NCBI GenBank assembly: GCA_902582315.1
Contig: CACHRP010000003.1
Span: forward strand, 62,001 to 126,000
Length of the DNA stretch: 64,000 nt
From: an uncultured Pelagibacteraceae bacterium
GTDB lineage: Bacteria > Pseudomonadota > Alphaproteobacteria > Pelagibacterales > Pelagibacteraceae
Direction of reading: 5' to 3'
The first letter of the stretch is position 1. Each line of letters begins with the position of its first letter. Shown here piece after piece: positions 8,221-17,061 of the stretch. Under the pieces are notes generated by a model. That model was given only the letters and a program-made list of their open reading frames with translations, had not been told where the DNA came from and did no database searches. The position numbers were made by a program, and so were the translations under genes.

Positions 8221-9441
8221 ATGAGTGATTTTTCCCAGAACGGTATAATTTCAAGTTTGCATGATTTCGGTACAAAATCCACTAAGGACATAGAAAAAGA
8301 TTTATTAAAATTTTCTAAAGAGAGAAAAATGGAGTTAATTCTTCCAAGTCTTTATTCAGAACTTGAAGGAGATGCATTACCAAGAATTGTTAGTGAAATA
8401 AGTAAAGTAAATTATCTTAGTCATATTATTATTGGGTTAGATAGAGCAAATAAAAAACAAGCAGATAAAGCCCATAAATTCTTTAAAAAACTCAAAACAC
8501 CTTTCTCAATTTTATGGAATGACGGACCAAGACTAAAAAAACTGCATAACGAATTAAAGAAAAAAAATCTTGCACCTAATGAACTCGGTAAGGGTAGAAA
8601 TGTTTGGTATTGTCTTGGTATGTGTATTGCAAGAGATAATGCAAGATCAGTTGCTTTGCATGACTGTGATATAAAAACTTATGATAGACGAATGCTAGCA
8701 AAATTATTTTATCCAGTTGTTAATCCATTTTTTAACTTCGAATTTTGTAAAGGTTATTATCCAAGGGTAGCTCAAGGTAAAATGAATGGCAGGGTAGCAA
8801 GACTGCTTGTATTTCCTTTAATAACTGCATTAGAGAAAACGATTGGAAAAAGTGACTATTTAGAATTTATGAAGTCATTTAAATATCCTTTAGCTGGAGA
8901 ATTTTCTTTTAGAAGAAATGTATTATCTGAATTAAGAATATCATCTGATTGGGGGATAGAAGTTGGAGTATTATCTGAAATGCAAAGGAATTTTTCTCCA
9001 AATAATATTTGCCAAGTTGATTTAGCTGATACTTATGATCATAAACACCAAGAATTATCTATTGGGGATGACAAAAAGGGGCTTTCGAGAATGTCTACAG
9101 ATATTATTAAAACATTAATTAGAAAGCTTGCAACACAAGGAAATTCATTCAGTCTTGAAACTTTTAGATCTTTAAAAGCAACTTACTATAGATCTGCATT
9201 AGACTTAATAGATACATATAGAAGTGATGCTGAAATGAATGGCTTAAAGTTCGACTCTCATACTGAGGAAAAGGCAGTTGAATTGTTTGCGCTAAATATA
9301 ATGAAAGCAGGAGAGTCGTTTTTTAAAAATCCTATGGATACACCCTTTATACCAACATGGAGTAGAGTTAAAAGCGCAATACCAGATTTTTTAGAAAGAT
9401 TAAAGCATGCTGTTGATGAGGATAATAGAAAACACAAATAA
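8221..9441 (+). CDS. gpgS: Glucosyl-3-phosphoglycerate synthase-like glycosyltransferase
   Basis: This 406-residue retaining GT-A glycosyltransferase resembles the glucosyl-3-phosphoglycerate synthases, which join glucose from an NDP-glucose to 3-phosphoglycerate. Features are the N-terminal LVLPSLY-like nucleotide-binding strand (LILPSLYSELEGDALP), the KGRNVWYC helix, the metal-binding HDCDIKTYD motif near residue 142, and the acceptor region FEFCKGYYPRV. Its downstream partner overlaps by one base (taATG) and its upstream partner is the matching phosphatase, so the trio forms one operon. Product glucosylglycerate is a compatible solute in other bacteria. A mannosyl donor cannot be fully excluded from sequence. 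Confidence 0.82.
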   Translation: MSDFSQNGIISSLHDFGTKSTKDIEKDLLKFSKERKMELILPSLYSELEGDALPRIVSEISKVNYLSHIIIGLDRANKKQADKAHKFFKKLKTPFSILWNDGPRLKKLHNELKKKNLAPNELGKGRNVWYCLGMCIARDNARSVALHDCDIKTYDRRMLAKLFYPVVNPFFNFEFCKGYYPRVAQGKMNGRVARLLVFPLITALEKTIGKSDYLEFMKSFKYPLAGEFSFRRNVLSELRISSDWGIEVGVLSEMQRNFSPNNICQVDLADTYDHKHQELSIGDDKKGLSRMSTDIIKTLIRKLATQGNSFSLETFRSLKATYYRSALDLIDTYRSDAEMNGLKFDSHTEEKAVELFALNIMKAGESFFKNPMDTPFIPTWSRVKSAIPDFLERLKHAVDEDNRKHK

Positions 9442-11162
9442 TGAATTCCTCAGAAATCCGAAATCAAATTAACCTTAAATTAAGAAAAATTTATAAACCA
9501 ATCTTTACTAATAAAGAATTACTAAGCTTCACTGATGACATAGTTAAAAGCATTAGTAAGTCTAATAAAATAAAAAATTCAAAGATAAATTTTAATTTAT
9601 CAGAAAAAACTTCACTATTAATTTGTTATGGAGATAGTGTTTTAGGTACAAAAACAAATAAATCTATTACAGAGTTTAAAAATTTTCATAAAAAGTACTT
9701 AAGTAAATCTTTCAATTCTGTTCACTTTCTACCCTTTTATCCATCCAGTAGCGACAGTGGTTTTGCTGTTAAGGATCATTATAAAATTGATCCAAGGTTA
9801 GGTAAATGGAGTGATATTAAAAGTTTTTCAAAAAATAGTTTTATTATGGCTGATGTTGTAATTAATCATTCATCATCCAGGGGTCTTTGGTTTAAAAACT
9901 ACTTAAGAAATAATTCACCAGGAAAAAATTATTTTTTTACTGTTAATAAAAAATTTAATTCTAAAAATGTAGTTAGACCAAGAGAACATCGTTTATTAAA
10001 GAAAGTGAATATTTTTGGTGAAAATAGATATCTTTGGCGAACATTTAGTAATGATCAGATCGATTTAAATTTTAAAAATCCAAAAGTTTTAATTAGATTT
10101 ATCAAAATTATAATTAATTTGATTAATCATGGAGTAAATATATTTAGATTGGATGCTATAGCTTATCTTTGGAAAGAAAGCGGAACTAAATGCATTAATT
10201 TAAAACAAACTCACGAAATCATTAAAATATTAAGAATTGTTTGTAATAGCTTAAACAAATCAGCAATAATTGTAACCGAAACAAACCTACCTGAAAATGA
10301 AAACATTAGTTACTTTGGTAATAATGATGAGGCAAACTGGATTTATAATTTTTCGTTACCTCCCCTTTTGGTTCATTCATTATTATTTGAAGATAGTAGA
10401 AAAATAACTTCTTGGAGTAAAAAATTGCCACAAAACAAATTAGGAAATAGTTATCTAAACTTTATTGCATCACATGACGGTATTGGTATGAGGCCAGTTG
10501 AAGGTCTTTTAAATAAAGATGCCATCAATAAAATGTTTAAAAGGTTAAAAAAAAACGGTGGAGAATTTTCGTTTAGAAAAGTCCAAGGAAAATCAAAAAA
10601 GGTATATGAAGCTAATATTACTTTATTTAATGCATTTCAAAAAACTGATACCGATCCTAAAGGAAAGTTTCATTATGCAAGATATCTATGCGCTCACGCA
10701 ATAATGATTTCTTTTGAAGGTATTCCAGCAATTTATTTTAATTCAATGTTTGGAACTTCAAATGACGTTAATAAATACATTATTTCAAATAATAAAAGAG
10801 ATTTAAATAGATATAAATGGAGCGCAGAACGTTTAAATAAATTATTAAAAAATAAGAACTCAAAACATTATTTAATTTACGAGGAAATAAGTAATTTATT
10901 AAATATCAAGCGAAAAAATAAAGCTTTTCATCCTAATGCATTAAGAAAAACGATGAACCTTGGGCCGAAGGTATTCGCATTTAAAAGGATAAGCTTAGAT
11001 AAAAAACAAACTGTTATGTGTATTTCAAACTTAAGTTCAAAAACTCAAAGTATTAAAATCCAATTAAAAAATAAAAATTATAAAGAATTAATAATTGGTA
11101 CTACAGTTGGTAAAAATAATATTATTTTAGATCCTTTTCAAACTATTTGGTTATCTAATTAA
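9441..11162 (+). CDS. GH13_18 phosphorylase, likely glucosylglycerate phosphorylase
   Basis: This 573-residue TIM-barrel enzyme belongs to the sucrose-phosphorylase-like subfamily of GH13. Seen motifs are FLPFYPSSSDSGFAVKDH near the start of the barrel, ADVVINHSS, the nucleophile Asp in FRLDAIAYLWKESGT, the acid/base Glu in VTETNLPENENISYFG, and the third acidic residue in ASHDGIGMRP. The SYFG loop and absence of a starch-binding or secretion signal fit a cytoplasmic phosphorylase. Given gpgS and the phosphatase in the same operon, reversible phosphorolysis of glucosylglycerate to glucose-1-phosphate and glycerate is the best guess. Sucrose phosphorylase is the main alternative. It ends in a TTAA shared with the convergent gene. 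Confidence 0.8.
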   Translation: MNSSEIRNQINLKLRKIYKPIFTNKELLSFTDDIVKSISKSNKIKNSKINFNLSEKTSLLICYGDSVLGTKTNKSITEFKNFHKKYLSKSFNSVHFLPFYPSSSDSGFAVKDHYKIDPRLGKWSDIKSFSKNSFIMADVVINHSSSRGLWFKNYLRNNSPGKNYFFTVNKKFNSKNVVRPREHRLLKKVNIFGENRYLWRTFSNDQIDLNFKNPKVLIRFIKIIINLINHGVNIFRLDAIAYLWKESGTKCINLKQTHEIIKILRIVCNSLNKSAIIVTETNLPENENISYFGNNDEANWIYNFSLPPLLVHSLLFEDSRKITSWSKKLPQNKLGNSYLNFIASHDGIGMRPVEGLLNKDAINKMFKRLKKNGGEFSFRKVQGKSKKVYEANITLFNAFQKTDTDPKGKFHYARYLCAHAIMISFEGIPAIYFNSMFGTSNDVNKYIISNNKRDLNRYKWSAERLNKLLKNKNSKHYLIYEEISNLLNIKRKNKAFHPNALRKTMNLGPKVFAFKRISLDKKQTVMCISNLSSKTQSIKIQLKNKNYKELIIGTTVGKNNIILDPFQTIWLSN

Positions 11163-13333
11163 AATTTATTAGATATTTCTAAATTTGCACCATAATCTGG
11201 GATTTCACCTATGAAATTATAATTTGAGCTCATTTTGATATCAAAACCGTTTAAATTTTTTTTATAAGTTAGAGATGCTTTGTCATTATCTAATTTAAAA
11301 GCATACTCAGTATCATCTATTGGAACATATCCTAATAATAAATAAAGTTCATTAACATAGCCTTTTCCAGATGCACCAAATCTTTCAAAATTTGTTACTA
11401 TTGACCAACCTGATATAGAGGTAATGTCAAAACCATAACCAATTCTGTAATTGTGTTTCGATTTATTTTTTGCTTTATATTCATAATTAGTACTTTGATT
11501 ATTTACGTAATAAAATTCTGCATTTGAAGATGGGCTAAAATCTCCTACATACTCTAATCTTCCATGATGATTGGTTGTTTTTTCTTCCTGCTGATTTGCT
11601 GTATCAAAAAGTAATCCAATAGTTGCTAAAGCGGTTTTAATATTTTGTTCCTTGTAGATTAACGAGTCAGATAAAGAATTTCCTATTGTAGTTTTTTCTC
11701 TAAAAGCTTTTAATTTTGTGTATCCTAAATCAAATTTTATTCCTGGATTATAATTAAGTTCTTCATCAACTAATCTTTTGCCAAAATTAATTGAGCCATA
11801 TATTTGCTGCCCCTCTCTATCGCCTCTTAAAGTATTACTATTTATCACTCTTTGATGATCAATTTGTAATAAACTTAAACCAATAACACTATCTGTAAAA
11901 AATTGATCGTCTCTTAACCTGGTATCATATAAAGCAAAGCTATATGAATCTGTATTAAGATTTGTACCATTGCTTCCAATATCAACGTTATCGTTTGTAT
12001 ACTGAAAAACATAACCATACATTGAATCTCTATCTTCTTTTTTAATCCTATCTGCACCGATTGAAAAACCATAACTATGGATATCTCTTGATGATGCACC
12101 ATTTGAATCTTTTTTACCAAAGCTAATTCTTCCTTCACTCCATTCAAACCAATCATCGCTATTATAGGTTCTATCTTTTTCTTTTTTAAGAATATTTAGT
12201 GTATTAGCTATTTTTTCAATCTTTTGATTTGTAAAATTAATTTCTGCATTTAAGTTCGAAAGATTATCTTTATTTTTATGTCTTCTTAGCCACTCAGTTC
12301 TATGAAATATTGGAAGAGTATTATTATTTATAATACGTTTAGCTGATTCTACATTAGCTTCGATAATAGCTTTGACATCAGCATTAGCAGAAGGATCGGT
12401 ACAAGTAATTGTTCCTGCACAATCAATTTCATACTCATGAATTTGATTTGTACCTGCACCAGAACCATCGTCACTGGTAACGAATAATTTTGTAAAATTT
12501 GATGAAAATATAAAACCCATCATGTTATCTGTTCTGCTTCCTAAATCGAATGTAGTAAAAGTAGAAGATAAAGTTGTGATATCGTAAGCTGTGCTTAAAG
12601 AGTATTTGTTCATTCTTGTGTTTTCATTACCAGCGAAAAATAATTGAGTTCCATCTGGATTGAATTGAATATTTCTCATACTGGTATCAGCACTTACCAA
12701 GGAGCCTGAAGTTCCCCCTGGAGTAACTCCCGATCTAAGATCAAAAGGATTTGCTAAATCATATTGTCTTAATTTATCGTTTTTTATTCCACCAATAAAC
12801 ATTCGTGTTCCATCAGGTTTAAAAGCCAAAGTTCTTAATTGATTTTCGTCACCTATTGCTACCTCATATATTTTTTCGCAAACTAAAGTTGTTGAATCCC
12901 ATGGAGTAGTTAATTTAAATTGCCAAACACCAAAACTAAGAGAACCAATCCCTTCATTTGTAGTTACAAACATTCTTGTTCCATCAGGATTAAATTCAAT
13001 TGAATGAGGGTAATTCATTTGACCAACTCCCTCAGCTGCACATGTTAATGCGGTTCCTTTTGGCGTCCCTCCTGTAAAAGATATTGTAGCAGTGCTTATA
13101 TCAAATGGTGTGGTTAGAGAGTATTCAATTAAGTATGCTTTCTTATCATTCGGTGCAGACTCCCGATTAGTTATATACATTCTTGTTCCATCCGGCTTAA
13201 AGTTTATTCCTCTAATACCAGGGGTATCTGATGAAACATCTTTTGTTTGTACAAAAGTAAATTCAGCAAATGAATTTGGAGTGAATAAAGTTAGAAAAAA
13301 TAAAACAAATATAAAAAAATTTTTTAACGACAT
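11159..13333 (-). CDS. Secreted beta-propeller protein with C-terminal outer-membrane barrel
   Basis: This protein of about 724 residues starts at the ATG at 13333 (a GTG lies upstream), which gives a clean signal peptide ending NSFA. Residues about 30-310 hold five repeats, each with a core like KPDGTRMFI or NPDGTQLFF followed by a Y-L-x-x-P-F-D-type strand; they resemble blades of a beta-propeller. A short coiled-coil-like stretch (NAEINFTNQKIEKIANTLN) follows, then about 320 residues of alternating aromatic strands ending in a terminal Phe (EISNKF), as in autotransporter-type barrels. It is likely surface-anchored. Its function is unknown; binding of a surface or environmental ligand is only inference. 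Confidence 0.75.
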   Translation of the reverse strand: MSLKNFFIFVLFFLTLFTPNSFAEFTFVQTKDVSSDTPGIRGINFKPDGTRMYITNRESAPNDKKAYLIEYSLTTPFDISTATISFTGGTPKGTALTCAAEGVGQMNYPHSIEFNPDGTRMFVTTNEGIGSLSFGVWQFKLTTPWDSTTLVCEKIYEVAIGDENQLRTLAFKPDGTRMFIGGIKNDKLRQYDLANPFDLRSGVTPGGTSGSLVSADTSMRNIQFNPDGTQLFFAGNENTRMNKYSLSTAYDITTLSSTFTTFDLGSRTDNMMGFIFSSNFTKLFVTSDDGSGAGTNQIHEYEIDCAGTITCTDPSANADVKAIIEANVESAKRIINNNTLPIFHRTEWLRRHKNKDNLSNLNAEINFTNQKIEKIANTLNILKKEKDRTYNSDDWFEWSEGRISFGKKDSNGASSRDIHSYGFSIGADRIKKEDRDSMYGYVFQYTNDNVDIGSNGTNLNTDSYSFALYDTRLRDDQFFTDSVIGLSLLQIDHQRVINSNTLRGDREGQQIYGSINFGKRLVDEELNYNPGIKFDLGYTKLKAFREKTTIGNSLSDSLIYKEQNIKTALATIGLLFDTANQQEEKTTNHHGRLEYVGDFSPSSNAEFYYVNNQSTNYEYKAKNKSKHNYRIGYGFDITSISGWSIVTNFERFGASGKGYVNELYLLLGYVPIDDTEYAFKLDNDKASLTYKKNLNGFDIKMSSNYNFIGEIPDYGANLEISNKF

Positions 13334-13389
13334 TAAATACACGTAAATTATTTTCTAATTTATGGTTAATTTCTTTTAAATGTAAAGTT

Positions 13390-13833
13390 TTAATGACAAC
13401 TGATATTGAACTTCTTTAATCTCCAATAATTATAAGGCCAAGGAGTTATAAATCCTACTATAAGCATAATTGGTACCACCCACCATGTAAGTATTGCGCC
13501 ACCAGTAAGTAGAAAATCAGTTAAATTCATTGCAACTTCCATGCTAATCATAGAGATAAAGCTCATTCCTAACGCTGTTTTTAAAGCATTAGAAAATTTA
13601 AAATTTTGTCGTAACAAAATTATAGTTTCTAAAATAATACTTGTTATCAAACCATTAATGATTGCAAGTGTCATAATTCCTAGAACAGGAAATGGTATTT
13701 TTGTTATTTGAAAAAATAAAATTGTTCCAAAATCCCCAATTGCACAACCAAGTAAACACCAGGCAGTATTTTTGGCACTTCTTCTCCAAGTATGTTTGCA
13801 ATTCCAATTAAATTTAATCGCTTCAGAACTCAT
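13390..13833 (-). CDS. DUF4396-type membrane protein
   Basis: This 147-residue protein has three or four hydrophobic segments and the hallmarks of the DUF4396 family: the NTAWCLLGCAIGDFGTI segment near residues 22-38 and the TPWPYNYWRLKKF ending. Several cysteines and histidines (NCKH, CLLGC, terminal SCH) could bind a metal, but no biochemical role is established for the family. It lies 12 bp after the cupredoxin gene on the same strand, which suggests a shared role in copper handling or redox chemistry at the membrane. That link is inference. Confidence 0.72.
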   Translation of the reverse strand: MSSEAIKFNWNCKHTWRRSAKNTAWCLLGCAIGDFGTILFFQITKIPFPVLGIMTLAIINGLITSIILETIILLRQNFKFSNALKTALGMSFISMISMEVAMNLTDFLLTGGAILTWWVVPIMLIVGFITPWPYNYWRLKKFNISCH

Positions 13834-13845
13834 TATTAAAAAACT

Positions 13846-14349
13846 TTAGTCTAGATTAACTGCTGCAATCATGCCAGCTTGATAATGACCAGGAACATTG
13901 CATGCAATTTCAATATTTACAGCGTTTTCAAATTTCCAAATTAAAGTCCCCTCTTCTTTTGGAGCTAATAAAACACTGTTGCTGTGTGAATGACCCATAG
14001 ATTTATCCATAGCGGCCATCTTTTGCATTTTGTCTTTATCAATTCTATCACCTAATAATATTTCATTCTCAACCATTAGTTCCATCTCTGGCTGATGTTT
14101 AATATGCATCATTGGATTGGCGATATTAAACTCGTGAACCAATTCTCCTAAATTTTTAACTTCAAATTTTACAGTTTCGCCTTTTTTAATATTAAAAGTA
14201 TTAGGTTCATAATAGTTGTCATACATTTTAACTATTATGGTTCTTGTAACATCTGATGATTTTCCCTTAGATCCGATCTTCATATTTTTATCAGCAAAGG
14301 ATACAGAACAGATTAGAAGAGCAAATGTGAAATAAATAATTTTGTTCAT
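13846..14349 (-). CDS. Periplasmic cupredoxin-domain protein
   Basis: This 167-residue protein begins with a signal peptide (MNKIIYFTFALLICSVSFA). The mature part is a cupredoxin fold: YYEPNTFNIKKGETVKFEVKN strand pair, the His ligand in LVHEFNI, and the C-terminal copper loop ACNVPGHYQAGM, which supplies Cys, His and Met. The four ligands match a type 1 copper site. A Met- and His-containing segment (MMHIKHQPEMELM, then MGHSHS) may bind extra copper. It leads the two-gene unit with DUF4396. A role in copper binding or electron transfer in the periplasm is likely; the partner is unknown. Confidence 0.82.
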   Translation of the reverse strand: MNKIIYFTFALLICSVSFADKNMKIGSKGKSSDVTRTIIVKMYDNYYEPNTFNIKKGETVKFEVKNLGELVHEFNIANPMMHIKHQPEMELMVENEILLGDRIDKDKMQKMAAMDKSMGHSHSNSVLLAPKEEGTLIWKFENAVNIEIACNVPGHYQAGMIAAVNLD

Positions 14350-14401
14350 ACATACTGATTATCAAAAATTTAAACCAATTGAGATGGTCAAAATTGACTT
14401 A

Positions 14402-15418
14402 TTAGCAGTTCTTTAGAGATGAAGATATATTACTAATTAGATTGAAATATAGGGTTCTTCCTTTGTCCAGTTTTGCACCTAAAGGATCTAAAACACCCAT
14501 ATTAATATTTGTATCATTTGCAATCGTCTTAACAATATCTGGATTAAACTGTGGCTCTGAGAGAACACATGTAACTTTTTCATGTTCTATTACTTCTCTA
14601 ATCTCAGCTAGTTGTTCTGCTCCAGGTAAAACATCTGTGTTAACCGTTAATGCTCCAATAATATTTACATCAAATCTTTTTTCAAAATATTGGTATGCAT
14701 CATGAAATACTACAACCTTAGCATCTTTGTTAATATCTGATTTTACTTGTTTAATAAGATTATCAATTTCTTTTAAAGCTTTTTTAGAATTCGATTTATA
14801 GGTTGAACTGTTATCTTTATCTAATTTTGATAACTGATTTGTTACTTTTTTAATAATTATTTTTGCATTCATTGGATCTAACCAAATATGTGGATCAAAC
14901 TCACCATGTCCGTGTCCATGGTCATCATGTCCGTGATCGTCATGATCCTCTTTCTTAGCTTTTTTGTCATGGTCGTGATCATCGTGGTCATCATGATCAT
15001 CTTTTTTCTTTTTTCCATGTCCATGATCGTCATGATCATCGTGACCTTCAAAAATATTTCTTTCTCTAAACTTTAATTTTTTCATTCCACTTTGCTTTAA
15101 TAATTCAAATTTAACGGCGTTCTGAGCTAAAGACTTTAAAGGTTTTTCTAAGAATTCCTCAATACCTTCACCAACGTATATTACAATATCAGCCTCTTGT
15201 AGCATTTTAGCATGAGATGGTTTTAAGCTAAATCCATGCGGAGAATTGTAACCATCAACAATTAAATCAGGCGAGCTAACGCCTTCCATTATATAACTTA
15301 CTAATGAATGTATTGGTTTTATTGAAGTTACCACTTTAATTTCTGCTTTTAATGCAGAAAAGTAAAATAAAGTTGAAATTATTGATATAATTAGAGGAAT
15401 TTTTCTTTTTAAGTGCAT
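14402..15418 (-). CDS. znuA: Zinc ABC transporter periplasmic binding protein ZnuA
   Basis: This 338-residue cluster A-I binding protein captures zinc in the periplasm for ZnuBC. It has a signal peptide ending ALKA, the first His ligand in TSIKPIHSLV, a His/Asp/Lys-rich flexible loop around residues 125-175, the second ligand region DPHIWLDP and the third in VFHDAYQYF. The His-rich loop is what separates ZnuA from manganese-binding relatives. It is transcribed divergently from znuCB, and two palindromes matching the Zur consensus lie between the start codons. Confidence 0.94.
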   Translation of the reverse strand: MHLKRKIPLIISIISTLFYFSALKAEIKVVTSIKPIHSLVSYIMEGVSSPDLIVDGYNSPHGFSLKPSHAKMLQEADIVIYVGEGIEEFLEKPLKSLAQNAVKFELLKQSGMKKLKFRERNIFEGHDDHDDHGHGKKKKDDHDDHDDHDHDKKAKKEDHDDHGHDDHGHGHGEFDPHIWLDPMNAKIIIKKVTNQLSKLDKDNSSTYKSNSKKALKEIDNLIKQVKSDINKDAKVVVFHDAYQYFEKRFDVNIIGALTVNTDVLPGAEQLAEIREVIEHEKVTCVLSEPQFNPDIVKTIANDTNINMGVLDPLGAKLDKGRTLYFNLISNISSSLKNC

Positions 15419-15430
15419 AATTTGAAATAT

Positions 15431-15443
15431 GTTATATTATAAC
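15431..15443. promoter_or_regulatory. Zur box 1 in the znuA/znuC divergent promoter
   Basis: GTTATATTATAAC is a perfect inverted repeat around one central base and matches the proteobacterial Zur consensus GTTATAnTATAAC at every defined position. It lies 12 bp upstream of the znuA ATG. Zinc-loaded Zur, encoded at 17062, would be expected to bind and repress both transcription units. Confidence 0.85.
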
Positions 15444-15448
15444 AAAGC

Positions 15449-15461
15449 GTAATATTATAAC
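15449..15461. promoter_or_regulatory. Zur box 2 in the znuA/znuC divergent promoter
   Basis: GTAATATTATAAC matches the Zur consensus with one mismatch in the left arm. It begins 18 bp after the start of the first box and lies 24 bp upstream of the znuC ATG. Two sites less than two helical turns apart suggest cooperative binding by two Zur dimers. Confidence 0.75.
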
Positions 15462-15485
15462 AAATATGATTAGTCAACAAAAAAA

Positions 15486-16235
15486 ATGAGTTTAAATAAT
15501 AATATTCTAGTTAAATTAGAAAACACCGGTGTTATGCTTGATAACAAGTGGTTAGTAAAAGGTGTTTCCTTAGAGGTTAAAAAAGGAAAAATTGTAACTT
15601 TAATAGGACCAAATGGATCTGGAAAATCTACAACAGCTAAAATTGCTTTAGGAATTTATAAAAACATAGAAGGAAAAGTAGAAAAATTTACAGATAAAAT
15701 TGGCTATGTGCCTCAGAAAATTTCAATCGATTGGACATTACCCATTAGAGTTTCTGATTTTATGTTGCTTACAGAAAATCTAACCAATGATGAAATAAAT
15801 AATGCATTAAAACTTACTGGTGTTGACCACTTAAAAAATAATGATTTAAGAAATTTATCTGGTGGTGAGTTTCAAAGAGTATTGATTGCAAGAGCTATAT
15901 CAAAAAAACCAGATCTTTTAGTATTAGATGAGCCAGTGCAAGGAGTAGATTTTAAAGGTGAGTTAGCTTTATATGAATTGATAAAAGAAATTTCTGAAAA
16001 GTTAGGTTGTGGAATATTACTAATTTCACATGATTTACATGTGGTTATGTCTGCAACAGATCATGTCTTATGCCTTAATGGACATGTGTGTTGCTCAGGT
16101 ACACCACAAGCAGTTGTTAAAGATAGTAAATATAAAGAGTTATTTGGAGATCGTGCATCTACAATATTATCAGTTTATGAGCACGACCATGATCATACTC
16201 ATTCACCAGATGGGACAATAGAAACGAAAAAATAA
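15486..16235 (+). CDS. znuC: Zinc ABC transporter ATPase ZnuC
   Basis: This 249-residue ATPase powers zinc import with ZnuB and ZnuA. It shows Walker A GPNGSGKST, the signature LSGGEFQRVLIARA, Walker B LLVLDEPVQGVD and the H-loop LISHDLHVV. A short C-terminal tail contains HDHDHTHS, a possible zinc-sensing or zinc-holding motif seen in other ZnuC proteins. It begins 24 bp after the second Zur box and its stop codon directly abuts the ATG of znuB, so the two are one translational unit. Confidence 0.94.
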   Translation: MSLNNNILVKLENTGVMLDNKWLVKGVSLEVKKGKIVTLIGPNGSGKSTTAKIALGIYKNIEGKVEKFTDKIGYVPQKISIDWTLPIRVSDFMLLTENLTNDEINNALKLTGVDHLKNNDLRNLSGGEFQRVLIARAISKKPDLLVLDEPVQGVDFKGELALYELIKEISEKLGCGILLISHDLHVVMSATDHVLCLNGHVCCSGTPQAVVKDSKYKELFGDRASTILSVYEHDHDHTHSPDGTIETKK

Positions 16236-17039
16236 ATGTTTGATGATTTTTTTATAAGAGCACTTGTTGCTGGTATTGGAATTGCTTTAGTAACAGGACC
16301 TCTTGGCTGTTTTGTAATTTGGCGAAGATTATCTTTCTTTGCTGGTACATTGGCACATTCTTCATTATTAGGCGTAACTCTTGCTTTTTCATTTGATATC
16401 AACATCTCTTTTTCAGTATTACTAATTTCATCTGCATTAGCACTTATTTTATTGAAACTTCAAAAATCGACCAAACTTCCAAATGATGCATTGTTAGGAT
16501 TATTAGCACACTCATCTTTAGCAATAGGATTAGTAGTCATTGGTTTTTTATCCTACATTCGTTTTGATATAATGGGTTTGTTGTTTGGTGATATTCTTGC
16601 AGTAAATAAAAGAGATTTATTAGTTATATGGATTGGTGGTGCTATAATTTTATTAATCCTTAAAATAATTTGGAAACCTTTATTTGCTTCAACAGTTAAT
16701 TATGAACTTGCTGAAGCTGAAGGAATGAAACCTGAAAAAATAAATGTAGTTTTCACAATATTGATGGCAGCACTTATTGCAATATCAATTAAAATGGTGG
16801 GTATATTATTAATTACAGGAATGCTTATTATACCTGCTGCAATGGCTAGAAATTTAGCAAACAATCCAAAACAAATGATTATTATTTCTATTATCGGTGG
16901 ACTTTTGGCTGTGGTTTTAGGTTTATATTCGTCACTACAGTTTAACTCAGCATCTGGCCCATCTATAATTACAGCGGCATTAGTTTTATTTATTCTTTCT
17001 ATGTTTAATATTAAAAAACTCAAACAATTGAAAAAGTAA
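16236..17039 (+). CDS. znuB: Zinc ABC transporter permease ZnuB
   Basis: This 267-residue polytopic membrane protein is the ABC-3 family permease of the zinc importer. It has about eight hydrophobic helices, the conserved ITGPLGCF-type start (VTGPLGCFVIWRRLSFF), the GLLFGDILAV segment and the late KMVGILLITGMLIIPAA region that is characteristic of ZnuB. There are no bases between the znuC stop and its ATG. The zur gene follows after 22 bp. Confidence 0.94.
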   Translation: MFDDFFIRALVAGIGIALVTGPLGCFVIWRRLSFFAGTLAHSSLLGVTLAFSFDINISFSVLLISSALALILLKLQKSTKLPNDALLGLLAHSSLAIGLVVIGFLSYIRFDIMGLLFGDILAVNKRDLLVIWIGGAIILLILKIIWKPLFASTVNYELAEAEGMKPEKINVVFTILMAALIAISIKMVGILLITGMLIIPAAMARNLANNPKQMIIISIIGGLLAVVLGLYSSLQFNSASGPSIITAALVLFILSMFNIKKLKQLKK

Positions 17040-17061
17040 GATGGACTTGGTAAAATAGATT

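Noticed and set aside
13092..13346. Plus-strand frame opposite the propeller gene start
   Set aside because: Antisense to conserved PDGTRM repeats; no ribosome site and no recognisable protein family.
14900..15040. Tandem DNA repeat within znuA
   Set aside because: The repeated catgatcgtc-like units encode the His/Asp loop typical of ZnuA; it is coding simple sequence rather than a separate repeat element.
14888..15076. Open frame opposite the znuA His/Asp-rich loop
   Set aside because: It is the antisense of the repetitive His/Asp/Lys codons of znuA and shows only low-complexity Met/Ile/Val; no start signal or family.
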